Below, in pieces: positions 44,560 to 54,487 of a stretch of DNA of 64,000 bases. Made by a program: the position numbers and the translations under genes. The stretch's first letter is position 1, and every line of letters begins with the position of its first letter. Under the pieces are notes generated by a model. It did not search any database and was not told the origin of the DNA. It saw only the letters and a list, made by a program, of their open reading frames with translations. The DNA comes from Brachionus rotundiformis. Taxonomy: Eukaryota > Rotifera > Eurotatoria > Ploima > Brachionidae. The stretch lies in the NCBI GenBank assembly GCA_016802295.1, contig JAESIW010000138.1, positions 877,904-941,903 of the forward strand, written 5' to 3'.

Positions 44560-44670
44560 TGACAGCAGTGGGATTTGAACCCACGCCAGTATACACTGAC
44601 CAGAACACACATTGTTTAAGTTTTGTTTCAAACTTGAGTCTGGCGCCTTAGACCACTCGGCCATACTGTC
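44560..44670 (-). tRNA. tRNA-Leu(CAA) with intron, copy 2
   Basis: Same 111-nt gene as at 33473, on the minus strand, with identical intron. The Ser/Leu pair with spacer is an inverted copy of 45703-45955. Confidence 0.96.
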
Positions 44671-45702
44671 TTATTGATTATCTAATTTTAATTTATTTTT
44701 ATTAGTTTAAATTTTTAGAAAATATGCACAATCCAATTTTTTTATCATAATTAATAAATAAGATAATTTTTAAACCAAATTTTTTTTCATAGAGAGAAAT
44801 CTTGGTTGATACATTTAAATTTATTTTTTTCAAAATTAAAGCATTAAATTTGATTAGATTATTTTATTTCATTAATTAAAATCCTAATCGAAATTAATTT
44901 AATCGAAAAGGTTATTATATTTTGTTATCATAAATATGCTCTAGTGTAAATATAAATTCCTCACTTTAATAAAAAAGAGCAAATTTACTATTTAAAACAC
45001 TTTTATGAAAAAAAATTGTCAAAACATATAAAAATATCTCCTTATTATTCAAATAACAAAATAAATTTCTTTACAAAAAAAATAATGGACAAATTTAAAT
45101 TATTTATTTATAAAAAATAGTTATTAAAATACAACATAAAAATTAATTAGATTTTCTTTTTTATCTATCTTAATACACCTGTATTTAAATAGAATTCTAA
45201 AATTCAGTTATAATTGTAACTTTATCTTAACTTTAAGTGCTCTTTTAAATTTAAAAGATAAATTATTTTGACGAATATTTGTCTTAAATGTTTTCTATCT
45301 AAAGATTAAAAAAGTAATCTAATAAAAAAGTGATAATTTAATAATCTTTAAAACAAAACCTTATTGTGTGATAAATTTTTTCTTTTTAAAAAATCGATCT
45401 ATTAAAAAAGAACAAAAATTGTATATAATCGATTGAATAATCAAACTTAATGTCAATACAACATAATTTTGCCTATAATTATAAATTTTAAATAGAATTC
45501 AAAACCAATTTAAATATAAATAATATATTTGGTTGAAAACAATTTACTTTAAACAAAAGTAGTAGACAATGAAGACAAATTTTCCTGATTTCTTAACCAA
45601 AGAATTTAGAATTTTTAATTTGATTAGTTCTATAAAGTTTCTTTATTGCAAAATAATTTGTTTTTCATGTATAAAAATAAATTAAAATTAGATAATCAAT
45701 AA
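44671..45702. other. AT-rich spacer between inverted tRNA cassettes
   Basis: About 1 kb of A/T-rich DNA. From 45479 rightward it is duplicated ahead of the cassette at 49756. No coding exon seen. Confidence 0.45.
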
Positions 45703-45813
45703 GACAGTATGGCCGAGTGGTCTAAGGCGCCAGACTCAAGTTTGAAACAAAACTTAAACAATGTGTGTTCTGGTCAGTGTATACTGGCGTGGGTTCAAAT
45801 CCCACTGCTGTCA
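45703..45813 (+). tRNA. tRNA-Leu(CAA) with intron, copy 3
   Basis: Same gene as the copy at 33473; upstream flank TTAGATAATCAATAA is shared with copies 2, 4 and 5. Confidence 0.96.
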
Positions 45814-45873
45814 AATTTTTTTTATTTATTTTATTTATGAAAAAAAGACTTTTTATCAAATCTAAAAAAGAAT

Positions 45874-45955
45874 CGACGAGGAAGGGATTCGAACCCTCGC
45901 GTGCAAAACACAATGGATTAGCAGTCCATCGCCTTAACCACTCGGCCACCTCGTC
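45874..45955 (-). tRNA. tRNA-Ser(GCT), copy 2
   Basis: Same 82-nt gene as at 44418. Its 5' flank (right side) differs from the other Ser copies, which share TTATACCGANAAATTGTCAT; the duplication border lies right here. Confidence 0.96.
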
Positions 45956-46660
45956 CTTTTACAACCATCCAAATTTTTAAAAAATAAATAAACTAATAAA
46001 CTAAATAACTAATCAAAAATATTTATAAAATTTTTTGCCATAATAAATTCCTCAACCTATGACATTATTTTAAATTTTCTAAATCTAAGTTTTAAAATTA
46101 TTTTTAGATATATCCATCTTAAAGCTAAATATAAATGTATATACAATTGTTTGAATAAAAAAATATAATTATTCATATATTAACTTAAAATTATGATACA
46201 TGATTAAAATAGCTGATATCCAAAATAATGTAAAATGGCGAACTAATATCGCAAAACTATTCAAACCCTTCGCGTTCAGTCTTAATCATCTCATTCATCA
46301 TTCTTATTTTTAGATAGTTATTCGTACAAATTATCCTCTTGTTAAAAAGACTTAATTTGTACAAGTATATTAAAAATCATGTGATTTTACTTCAAAAATT
46401 GTATAAAAACTTAATATATAATTTATTTGTGTCTACTTATTTTATTTTGGTTTAAAATTGCGCATTCTCAAAACTTGTGTATATGTTTATTACTTTTAAA
46501 ATGGCAGTCTAATGTTAATTGTTACCTAATATTGCGTTTTATTAATTTTAAATTTTGGAAGGAGAGACCACATAACTTGGCAAACAATCCCCTATTTCTT
46601 TCATATAAATACCAATGTAAAATAAAAAATATTTTATTATTCTAGAGACGAAATTGAACA
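45956..46660. promoter_or_regulatory. upstream region of cathepsin L with TATA box
   Basis: About 700 bp. TATAAAT at 46604-46610 is 57 bp before the cathepsin ATG, the same distance as the TATA box of the AA15 gene. The remainder is AT-rich. Confidence 0.45.
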
Positions 46661-47761
46661 ATGAAATTTTTGAGCATAGGATTTTTGTTTGTGGCGCTGA
46701 TTTGCATGAGCCATGGTTCAGCGTTGAGAAAAGATGGTCTTTTGCAGCACTTGTGGGAAAAATTCAAAAAGTCTCATGGCAAAAGCTATCTGAGCAATGA
46801 ACATGAACAAGAACGATTTGGAATATTTGAGCAAAATGTTGAGCTAATAGAAAAGCACAACAATGAGTACTCAATGGGACTGCACAGCTACACACTTGGT
46901 GTCAATCCGTTCACAGACTGGACCTTGGAAGAGTTCAAAGAGCACATGCTTGGAACTAAATATAACAAAACTCAAAGAGGCTTGAGTCTGGGAAATTTTG
47001 TCAGATTGCCAAGTAACATCAAGGTGCCGGATGAGGTTGACTGGAGAAAAGAAGGCGCTGTTACTGAGGTAAAGAACCAAGGTCAATGCGGCTCTTGCTG
47101 GGCTTTCTCCACCACTGGTTCTGTCGAAGGCGCTACTTTCAGAGCTACAAATAAGCTCGTATCCCTGTCCGAACAACAATTGGTTGACTGCTCAAGCAAA
47201 TATGACAATCACGGATGCAATGGTGGCTTAATGGTAAATTCAGCAATATTTAAATAGTTTTCTCTTAAATGTTTATTTTATTAGGATAATGCTTTTGAGT
47301 ATATAAAAGACAATGGCGGTTTGGATACAGAAGAGTCTTATCCATACAGTGCTCATCAAGGAAAATGTAAATTTGACAAAAAAAACATCGCTGCCACTGT
47401 GTCGGGTTTCGTGGACGTTCCAACCGGTGACGAAGATGCATTGAAAGAAGCCTTGGCAACTGTTGGTCCAATTTCGGTTGCTATTGATGTCGAAGACAAG
47501 TTCATGTTCTACAAAGATGGTGTTTTTGTTGATAAACGTTGTGGAAATACCATGGGAGATTTGGATCATGGTGTGCTTGCTGTCGGCTACGGAACAAATA
47601 CCACCAATGAAGGAGAATCAGTAGATTACTGGATTGTTAAGAACAGCTGGGGTCCACATTGGGGTGAGAATGGATACATCCGTATGGCCAGAAACTTGAA
47701 GAATATGTGCGGTATTAGCACTGCTGCCTCATATCCATTGGTAAAGGATCAAAGAAACTAA
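46661..47761 (+). CDS. CTSL: cathepsin L-like cysteine protease
   Basis: Two exons (46661-47233, 47285-47761), 349 residues. Signal peptide (FLSIGFLFVALICMSHGSA), I29 pro-domain with an ERFNIN-type helix (ERFGIFEQNVELIEKHN) and GVNPFTDWT, then the mature enzyme from about VPDEVDWRKEGAVTEV. Active site: QGQCGSCWAF (Cys), LDHGVLAVGYG (His), VKNSWGPHWGENGYIRM (Asn), with the oxyanion Gln in NQGQC. GCNGGLM + DNAFEYIKDNGG is cathepsin L-specific. Lysosomal or secreted digestive protease. Codon use is GC-richer than in its surroundings, suggesting high expression (inference). The intron falls between GGLM and DNAF. Confidence 0.96.
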
Positions 47762-48255
47762 TGGAAACACAATGCCAAATGTATAAACTTTTTTGAACTA
47801 TGTTTGTCTCTTTTTTTGGAATAATTTCTCTTATTTTTGATTAACCTATCTTTGTAAACAAATATTTACAATGAATCAAATCTATAAAAAAATCTTAATT
47901 TTTAGGTCTGAACTTTGGATTTTTCAACTTAAAAAAAAATTAACTTTTAATCTCTTTCTTTCAAGGCTTTATAAAAGTCTTTTGTTATAGTCTAATAAAA
48001 ATTTAAATCGATTTAAAATTTTTTAAAATTATCTCTCAAAAATTGTCATATATTATTAAAGATATTAACTTTAGCCTCCTCTTTAAGATTTTTTTTCTTT
48101 TTTAAAAAAAAAATTTTATTTGTCATTAATTTAAATTGATCACTTAAAAATAAGAAAAAATTGGCATAAGTGGTTCTTGACCATTTGGTAACAATATCAT
48201 ATAAACTAAAAATGCTTGCTCAAAGTAAAAGAAGTAATTAAGTCTAAAAAAGAAT
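47762..48255. other. AT-rich stretch, partly duplicated
   Basis: Cathepsin L 3' side, then (from about 48141) a flank that is nearly identical to the flank of the Ser tRNA at 53792. Confidence 0.45.
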
Positions 48256-48372
48256 CGACGAGGAAGGGATTCGAACCCTCGCGTGCAAAACACAATGGAT
48301 TAGCAGTCCATCGCCTTAACCACTCGGCCACCTCGTCTTATACCGATAAATTGTCATTTTACCATGAATCTA
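48141..48372. repeat. segmental duplication: flank + tRNA-Ser (copy c)
   Basis: Matches 53677-53905 in direct orientation almost base for base, including TGGCATAAGTGGTTCTTGAC, CATTTGGTAACAATATCAT, AAAAATGCTTGCTCAAAG, the tRNA and TTATACCGATAAATTGTCAT after it. Confidence 0.88.
48256..48337 (-). tRNA. tRNA-Ser(GCT), copy 3
   Basis: Same 82-nt gene as at 44418; solitary, without a Leu partner. Confidence 0.96.
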
Positions 48373-48839
48373 AATTAAAATTTAAATTTACCTTTTTTAA
48401 AATTAATTGCAAGCAATTTTAATTTTAATGATTGATTTTAATTATTCACAAATATTTATAAAAAATTCTTTTTAGTTTTACAATGGTTGTACTGGAGTAA
48501 AAATCCTTGCCATGTTAAAAGGAGTTCAAGCCGGTCAAAACAAAGTATCTGATTTTTTTTTATTTAATGTTAAATTGATTTAATTAATTGATCATTCAAA
48601 TTGTTAAAGAGTATGGGAATATAATTTAGTTATTTTTGAAAAAATGCAAAATTTTAAGCAAAAATTACATTAAAATCATCTGAAATGAGATTATTTTATT
48701 TCAAAAATAATCAATTTAAAATCAATATTAAAATTATTTTAAGACAAATTAAAACTTAATAAACTTAATAAAAGATTAATAGAGTTAATTGAAAAATTGT
48801 TTGTTATAAGATTTAAAAAAAATTTCTAAATTTGCTTTT
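48338..48839. other. AT-rich intergenic stretch
   Basis: About 500 bp after the duplicated tRNA flank. A slightly less AT-rich patch near 48480-48550 (TACAATGGTTGTACTGGAG) has no clear frame. Nothing else seen. Confidence 0.35.
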
Positions 48840-49147
48840 GTCACCCTCCTCTTTTCGCAACCGGGCTTGGGACCGGCTTTGGCAGAGTTATGACGTACTA
48901 TCTGCAGAGGGTCAGCTGTACAGCAGATTCTCGCTCCTTTCGGATTCTATACTGGGAGATGGTCGAAGCCAGCGGCGCCCTCATACGACAAGACTTGGAC
49001 AAAGACCCGTAGGCCTATGTACCCGCCATACAGCTCTTCTGCAGAATACGTGAAAGACCACATGCACATACGATGCATGTGGCTGCCACCACCCTCCTCT
49101 TTTTTCATCAGGGCTTGGGACCTGCGGATCGGCAGAGTTATGGTGAC
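48840..49147 (-). mobile_element. GC-rich short repeat element, copy 2 (internal deletion)
   Basis: Reverse-orientation copy of 24898-25376, with both ends intact (GTCACC...GGGTGAC) and the duplicated end module present at both sides, but missing about 170 bp: copy 1 runs on after AGTACGT into unique DNA, whereas here CAGATAGTACGT passes directly into CATAACTCTGCC of the right module. Long shared words such as TACATAGGCCTACGGGTCTT and GACCATCTCCCAGTATAGAA show recent common origin. Confidence 0.8.
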
Positions 49148-49755
49148 TGCTCTTGGTCCAATTTTAAAACAAAATTATTTTTTTCTAAATTTCAATTTTA
49201 AAAAATGAACTGATTTATTCAAAAATGTCATGCTATTTCTTAAATTTAAAAACTGGTCTAAAAAAGGTCACCAATGTGAAATTAAATATCTTTAATACTT
49301 GCCAGATTTTTTTATTTTTTTTGAAAATTTTGAAAATAAAAAATTAAATTTAAAAAATTAAAATTAAAATGTTTTAAAAAATTTCAATTTTAAAAAATGG
49401 ATTGATTCTTCCAAAATGACATCTTAGAATTCAACCTTGCTGAACTGTCGAACAAAAATCTTCAAAACCTTACAAATTTAGTTTTAATTTTTTACTATTG
49501 TTATAAATTTTAAATAGAATTCAAAACCAATTTAAATAAAAATAATATATTTGGTTAAAAAAATTTTTGATAAACAAAAATAGTAGACAATGAAAACAAA
49601 TTTAAATTTTGTTGTTTTAAAACAATAGTTTAATTTCCTAATTTTTTAGCCAAAGAATTTAGAATTTTTAATTTAGTTGGTTCTATAAAGTTTCTTTATT
49701 GCAAAATATTTTTATTTTCATGAATAAAAATAAATTAAAATTAGATAATCAATAA
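49148..49755. other. AT-rich stretch, right part duplicated
   Basis: From 49501 this is the duplicated flank also found at 45479. To the left only AT-rich DNA is seen. Confidence 0.45.
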
Positions 49756-49866
49756 GACAGTATGGCCGAGTGGTCTAAGGCGCCAGACTCAAGTTTGAAA
49801 CAAAACTTAAACAATGTGTGTTCTGGTCAGTGTATACTGGCGTGGGTTCAAATCCCACTGCTGTCA
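49756..49866 (+). tRNA. tRNA-Leu(CAA) with intron, copy 4
   Basis: Same 111-nt gene as at 33473; convergent with the Ser tRNA at 49925-50006. Confidence 0.96.
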
Positions 49867-49924
49867 AATTTTTTATCTATTTTATTTATGAAAAAAAGTC
49901 TTTTTATCAAATCTAAAAAAGAAT

Positions 49925-50006
49925 CGACGAGGAAGGGATTCGAACCCTCGCGTGCAAAACACAATGGATTAGCAGTCCATCGCCTTAACCACTCGGCCAC
50001 CTCGTC
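49925..50006 (-). tRNA. tRNA-Ser(GCT), copy 4
   Basis: Same 82-nt gene as at 44418, followed on the right by TTATACCGACAAATTGTCAT as in copies 1, 3 and 5. Confidence 0.96.
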
Positions 50007-50855
50007 TTATACCGACAAATTGTCATTTTACCATGAATCTAAATTAAAATTTAAATCTACCTTTTTTTAAATTAATGAGAAAAAAATTTAATTTTAATAA
50101 TGATTGAAACTAGATAGATTGAATTCTTTAAAATTTGTTTGTATTATTTAGTTTTATTCTTTTTAAATAAGAAATTAAATTAAATTTTTGCTTTATTTGT
50201 TAAGTGTAATCAAGCCAATTTTAATTATTAATGTCTAGAAATTACTATTAATTCATTCACGTTAAAATTAATTGAGAATTAAAATTATTTGACGTATATT
50301 TGCCGAGCTAATTTTTGTATTATAATGTAATATTTTGTTTTTAATTAAGGATCAAATTTTTAAATTAGTTTATAAGCTTTAATCTTTCTGATTTTATTTA
50401 ACAGTTTTATATCAAAAAATTCATTATATTTAACATATTTTTTATAAGGACATTTTTACCAGATTAAACTCGAATTTCAGAACATCTTAGAAAAATTTAT
50501 TTTTTAAAAGTTAAAAAATTGTTGTTCTGTAAATGTGACATGACCAAGAATATTGTAAAAATTTTACTTGGCAGATTGTACCAAATACCGTGGACCAGGA
50601 CCAGTTTTTAAATTTAAGAAAAAAGTTTTGGTAATTTTTAACCACTTGTTATATTCTAATGTACCAATATTTTACAAAATCTTAATTAGACATTGCATTT
50701 TTTAATATATTTTATTGTATCAAAAATTTAATGAATTTTAAAAAAATCATAAAATTTTCTAAAAATTTAAATGTTTCATCATATTCAATAAATATTTTAA
50801 TAATCAATCTATTATTAAATAAAATTTTAAATTTTCAATCTATTTAAAACTTAAT
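50007..50855. other. AT-rich intergenic stretch
   Basis: About 850 bp. One patch near 50540-50610 (CAGATTGTACCAAATACCGTG) is less AT-rich but has only a 25-codon frame. No gene supported. Confidence 0.4.
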
Positions 50856-51887
50856 CTAATCTTTTTTTTTCAAAGTTTCATCTTTTTTGTCCTCATAGAA
50901 TATAGATTTTTTAATCAAGGTTTTTCTCTCTAAATTTATTCTCCTTATCCAAATTAAATAGAGAATTTGTTTGGCAAATATTAAGCCAAAGAATAATAAA
51001 AAAGCCATTTTATCAAAAAAATATCCCAACGAATCTTCTAATACTGAATTGGACGCGGCCAAAATCGAGTGGTAAATAAACATAAAAGATATTAATGTAA
51101 TTGATGATAGACTGTATTTGTCCAATGATGTAAGATAAGAAACTGTTGGCAATAATCTTGAAATAAGAGCTTTGTAGCTAACAGACGAGAGAAGCATTGT
51201 TGCTGTCGATGGCAGCCTTGAGCTTGCTGATTTAAAGTCAATTACAAATGGACCAAGAGAAGCAAATGATATGAGAACAATTGGCAAAATTGCATTCCAA
51301 TAAAAATAGCCAGGCGAACGAAACGCTTGACAAGTTATTTGCACACCCGGATATGTTTTTTTGCCAAATGAATACTCTCTATTAACTTTTTCCAAGCTAG
51401 CCTTCACAACCTCATGTAAATACCAATTGCTTTTTTCCAAATTGTTGGATATTTTTATCCGTGACAATTCCTCTTGCATTAAAACCAGGTTAATTTTTTT
51501 TTCCGATTTCTTGCTCAGTATCAATATACTCAAATTTTGAATGTCTAAGGGAAAATTTTCCAATTCCAAATTTTCCCAAAATATGCCTTTTATCTTTTGT
51601 ACTTCAACAACAAAATATTTTTTAGATTCTTGTTCAATTATTTTACGAAATAGTTCATGTTTAGATTCACTTAAGGCATTTTCGATGTATAATTCCGGTG
51701 TCCATTCTAAAGTATTCGGATCTTGTTTAGAATTTTTTACGCTTGGATCGAACCATTTAGATTCTATTAAGATTTCGGCATGAAATCTTTGATTTAATGT
51801 GTCAATTTCATATATTTTTGTAAAGCTAACTCGGACATTGACATCAATTGGGTCATGATTATCATTACCACTTGTGATGTATTCCAT
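50856..51887 (-). CDS. pentameric ligand-gated ion channel subunit, Cys-loop cysteines absent
   Basis: Single exon, 343 residues from the ATG at 51887. An N-terminal beta-sandwich ligand-binding domain ends at GVQITCQAFRSPGYFYWNAI, followed by M1 (ILPIVLISFASLGPFVIDF), M2/M2-M3 loop (SSRLPSTATMLLSSVSYKAL...LPTVSYLTSLDKY), M3 (SSITLISFMFIYHSIL) and M4 (KMAFLLFFGLIFAKQILYLI). The signature loop is present as ENFPLDIQNLSI, but both cysteines that define the animal Cys-loop are missing, as in prokaryotic channels such as GLIC. No signal peptide is visible at the chosen start, so an upstream exon could exist. Ligand and ion selectivity cannot be told. Confidence 0.85.
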   Translation of the reverse strand: MEYITSGNDNHDPIDVNVRVSFTKIYEIDTLNQRFHAEILIESKWFDPSVKNSKQDPNTLEWTPELYIENALSESKHELFRKIIEQESKKYFVVEVQKIKGIFWENLELENFPLDIQNLSILILSKKSEKKINLVLMQEELSRIKISNNLEKSNWYLHEVVKASLEKVNREYSFGKKTYPGVQITCQAFRSPGYFYWNAILPIVLISFASLGPFVIDFKSASSRLPSTATMLLSSVSYKALISRLLPTVSYLTSLDKYSLSSITLISFMFIYHSILAASNSVLEDSLGYFFDKMAFLLFFGLIFAKQILYLIWIRRINLERKTLIKKSIFYEDKKDETLKKKD

Positions 51888-52196
51888 TATTAGACAAATT
51901 TTTATATTTATTAAATTATTTTGTTATAAAATATAAAAATATAATAAATAAACGAAATAAACTCTTTCAATTTTACATAAATTATGATACTATTACTTTA
52001 ATTTGAAGTAATTAAATTATATTTTGGCTCAATGCTTTCTCAGCTAAAAGTTAACCTCTGATGGAATAATAATAAAGATAAAATTAAAATGGATAAAATT
52101 ATCAAGAGATATTATCATTTTTTATTAGTAAATCTGTATGAGACGATAAAAATCTTTTAAAAATTAAATAAAAAAAATTATTGTTTTTAAAAAATT
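51888..52196. other. AT-rich intergenic stretch
   Basis: About 310 bp upstream of the channel gene. I found no signal-peptide exon in it and nothing else to report. Confidence 0.35.
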
Positions 52197-52307
52197 TGAC
52201 AGCAGTGGGATTTGAACCCACGCCAGTATACACTGACCAGAACACACATTGTTTAAGTTTTGTTTCAAACTTGAGTCTGGCGCCTTAGACCACTCGGCCA
52301 TACTGTC
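52197..52307 (-). tRNA. tRNA-Leu(CAA) with intron, copy 5
   Basis: Same 111-nt gene as at 33473. It is divergent from copy 6 with 225 bp between. Confidence 0.96.
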
Positions 52308-52532
52308 TTATTGATTATCTAATTTTAATTTATTTTAAATTTGGTTTCGTATTAAATTTTCTAAATTAACAAATAAAAACCAAAAAATAAGACATCTTTT
52401 TTTTTGATTTAAAATCAACTGAGATAAAAATTTTAGGATAATATTTTAGAAACTCAAAATTTATATATTATCATTTATTTTTTTTAATTTGAAAAATCAA
52501 TATAAAAAAATTCAATTACAAATAATAAGTAA

Positions 52533-52641
52533 GACAGTATGGCCGAGTGGTCTAAGGCGCCAGACTCAAGTTTGAAACAAAACTTACAATGTGTGTTCTG
52601 GTCAGTGTATACTGGCGTGGGTTCAAATCCCACTGCTGTCA
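52533..52641 (+). tRNA. tRNA-Leu(CAA) with intron, copy 6 (intron variant)
   Basis: Same tRNA, but the intron is 2 nt shorter (AACTTACAATG instead of AACTTAAACAATG). The mature sequence is unchanged, so it should be functional. Confidence 0.95.
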
Positions 52642-52827
52642 AATTTTTTATCTGTTTGTAAAAAAAATTTTTTTCCTTTAATGTCCATTTAAATTTTGCC
52701 AAAGATTTTTATCTAATGCTCTCAAATATTTATTTAGTCATATAATTTAATTTACAAAAATATTTTTTTAATTTATCAATTGTAATTATATAAACACTAA
52801 AATATACAAAAATTTTCCCGTAGAAAT

Positions 52828-53246
52828 TTATTCGATTGTCTTTAATTCAACATTCGATTCAGACGTTGTAACCATATGATTTCTTGATTCACTTATCCGC
52901 AACTTATTTGGCTGGGGTTCTTTAATTTTTTGCCTTTTTCTATATACCTTGACACCAATATAAATTGAGTAAGTTATAAACAACAATAAAATAATTGGCG
53001 AACTAATTAAAAGTATGATTTGTCTATTTGTTATAGAAGAAGGTGGTACATAACTTAGAGTTGGATTTGTCCATCTAGTCACTTCAATATTCTTTTCAAT
53101 CGGACTATCATAAATGGTATTATTTTTTTCGTGGATGGGAAAAGCTTTGTTTTTTTCTAAAACAAAAACTTAGTTTTATTTAGACTTTTAAACAATAAAA
53201 TCAATTAAAATTTACTTATTAGAGGTAGCAAGACTTTAATCAACAT
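52828..53246 (-). CDS. small single-pass membrane protein
   Basis: Two exons, 53246-53216 (MLIKVLLPLI + 1 nt) and 53156-52828, joined by a 59-bp GT-AG intron, give 119 residues. The N-terminal ~55 residues would be lumenal or extracellular (with NNTIYDS, a possible glycosylation site), then one membrane helix (IILLISSPIILLLFITYSIYI) and a basic cytosolic tail starting KVYRKRQKIK. The hydrophobic start may be a short or incomplete signal sequence, so a further upstream exon is possible. No family recognised. Confidence 0.5.
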
Positions 53247-53791
53247 TTGTTGTTAATGTGGTTAATTTTAGCTAAAAATTAGAATAAATAATAACTCTTT
53301 CACTTTTATAGGATTTGATGGTTTGAAAAAATGATAAAAAATTTAATAAATAACACAAAAAATTATAAGACAAATGAATTGTTTATTTAATTTTAAATTT
53401 TAGATTGAATTATTTGAATTGATAAGATTAAACATCACGAAAATATCATGAAACTAGACTATTTTTTTTCTAAGAAGAAAAGCATTTATTTAATCTTTTT
53501 TCAGATAAATATAAAATTAATTCTTTAAAAGAAAAGCCTCACAAGATCTATTATAAAAGATAAAATTTATTAATTAACAAATTACGCCAAATTAAAATAT
53601 ATTTTTCATTTTAAAATAATGAAATTCGGTCAAGATGTTTTTGTGATAAGCGCGTCTTAATTTGATTTAAACATATCACTTAAAAATAAGAAAAATTTGG
53701 CATAAGTGGTTCTTGACCATTTGGTAACAATATCATATAAACTAAAAATGCTTGCTCAAAGAAAAAGAAGTAATTAAGTCTAAAAAAGAAT
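53247..53791. other. AT-rich stretch, right part duplicated
   Basis: About 540 bp. From 53677 it is the flank shared with 48141. Left of that I see nothing. Confidence 0.4.
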
Positions 53792-53905
53792 CGACGAGGA
53801 AGGGATTCGAACCCTCGCGTGCAAAACACAATGGATTAGCAGTCCATCGCCTTAACCACTCGGCCACCTCGTCTTATACCGATAAATTGTCATTTTACCA
53901 TGAAT
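53677..53905. repeat. segmental duplication: flank + tRNA-Ser (copy d)
   Basis: Direct near-identical copy of 48141-48372; similarity stops at GAATC in the right flank. Confidence 0.88.
53792..53873 (-). tRNA. tRNA-Ser(GCT), copy 5
   Basis: Same 82-nt gene as at 44418, solitary as in copy 3. Confidence 0.96.
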
Positions 53906-54487
53906 CAAAATAGAAAATAATTATTTAATTAAGGATCGAAATTTTTAATTAGTTCAATAAGCGTTTTTATCAATTGTGATAAAAACATTCTGATGGATAA
54001 ACTTTTAAAATGAACTGAATTAAAATTTTTATCATTTGGTTTGAGCCATAATTAGCACCAACTATCTGATTATCCAATGCTTATCAAATAATTCATTCAT
54101 ATCTAATTGAATGTTTTTTATCATAAAATTTTGATTTATTCTTAAGTTTATCTCTTGGCAAGATTTGCTTTATTTCCATGGCATCTTAAAAATAATTTCG
54201 TTAATAGATAAATGTTACTTGTCGATAATTTTTTCTTTTTTTAAATTTGCCTTTGAGTATAAAAAAATAAATTTGTTTATTTTTATCCGCAAATAATTAC
54301 TTTATTGATTTAATCACTTTATTTAAAACTAATTAAAAGAAAAAATATTTGAGCAATTTAAATAATACTTTTTTTGTTTAAATATTAAAAATTTAATACA
54401 AATAACAGGAACAACACAAAAAATTAAAAATCAAAATTAAAAGTAGAGATAAAAAAATTCTATATACATTCCTACTAATTAAAATAT
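53906..54487. other. AT-rich stretch including LBX 3' side
   Basis: About 580 bp, probably containing the 3' untranslated region of the LBX gene. Nothing else seen. Confidence 0.35.

Larger units (their letters stand above)
45479..45955. repeat. segmental duplication unit: flank + tRNA-Leu + tRNA-Ser (copy a)
   Basis: Matches 49501-50006 in the same orientation: shared flank words include AAATAGAATTCAAAACCAAT, ATATTTGGTT, TATAAAGTTTCTTTATTGCA and ATTAGATAATCAATAAGACAG, followed by both tRNA genes and their spacer. Small indels distinguish the copies. The tRNA part also matches 44418-44670 in inverse. Confidence 0.85.
49501..50006. repeat. segmental duplication unit: flank + tRNA-Leu + tRNA-Ser (copy b)
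   Basis: Direct copy of 45479-45955 with an insertion of about 30 bp around 49605-49640. The tRNA genes in it are unchanged. Confidence 0.85.

Noticed and set aside
44378..44651. Overlapping 75-76 codon frames on both strands, repeated at 45722-45980 and elsewhere
   Set aside because: They are translations of tRNA-Ser/tRNA-Leu genes; sequence constraint comes from the tRNAs.
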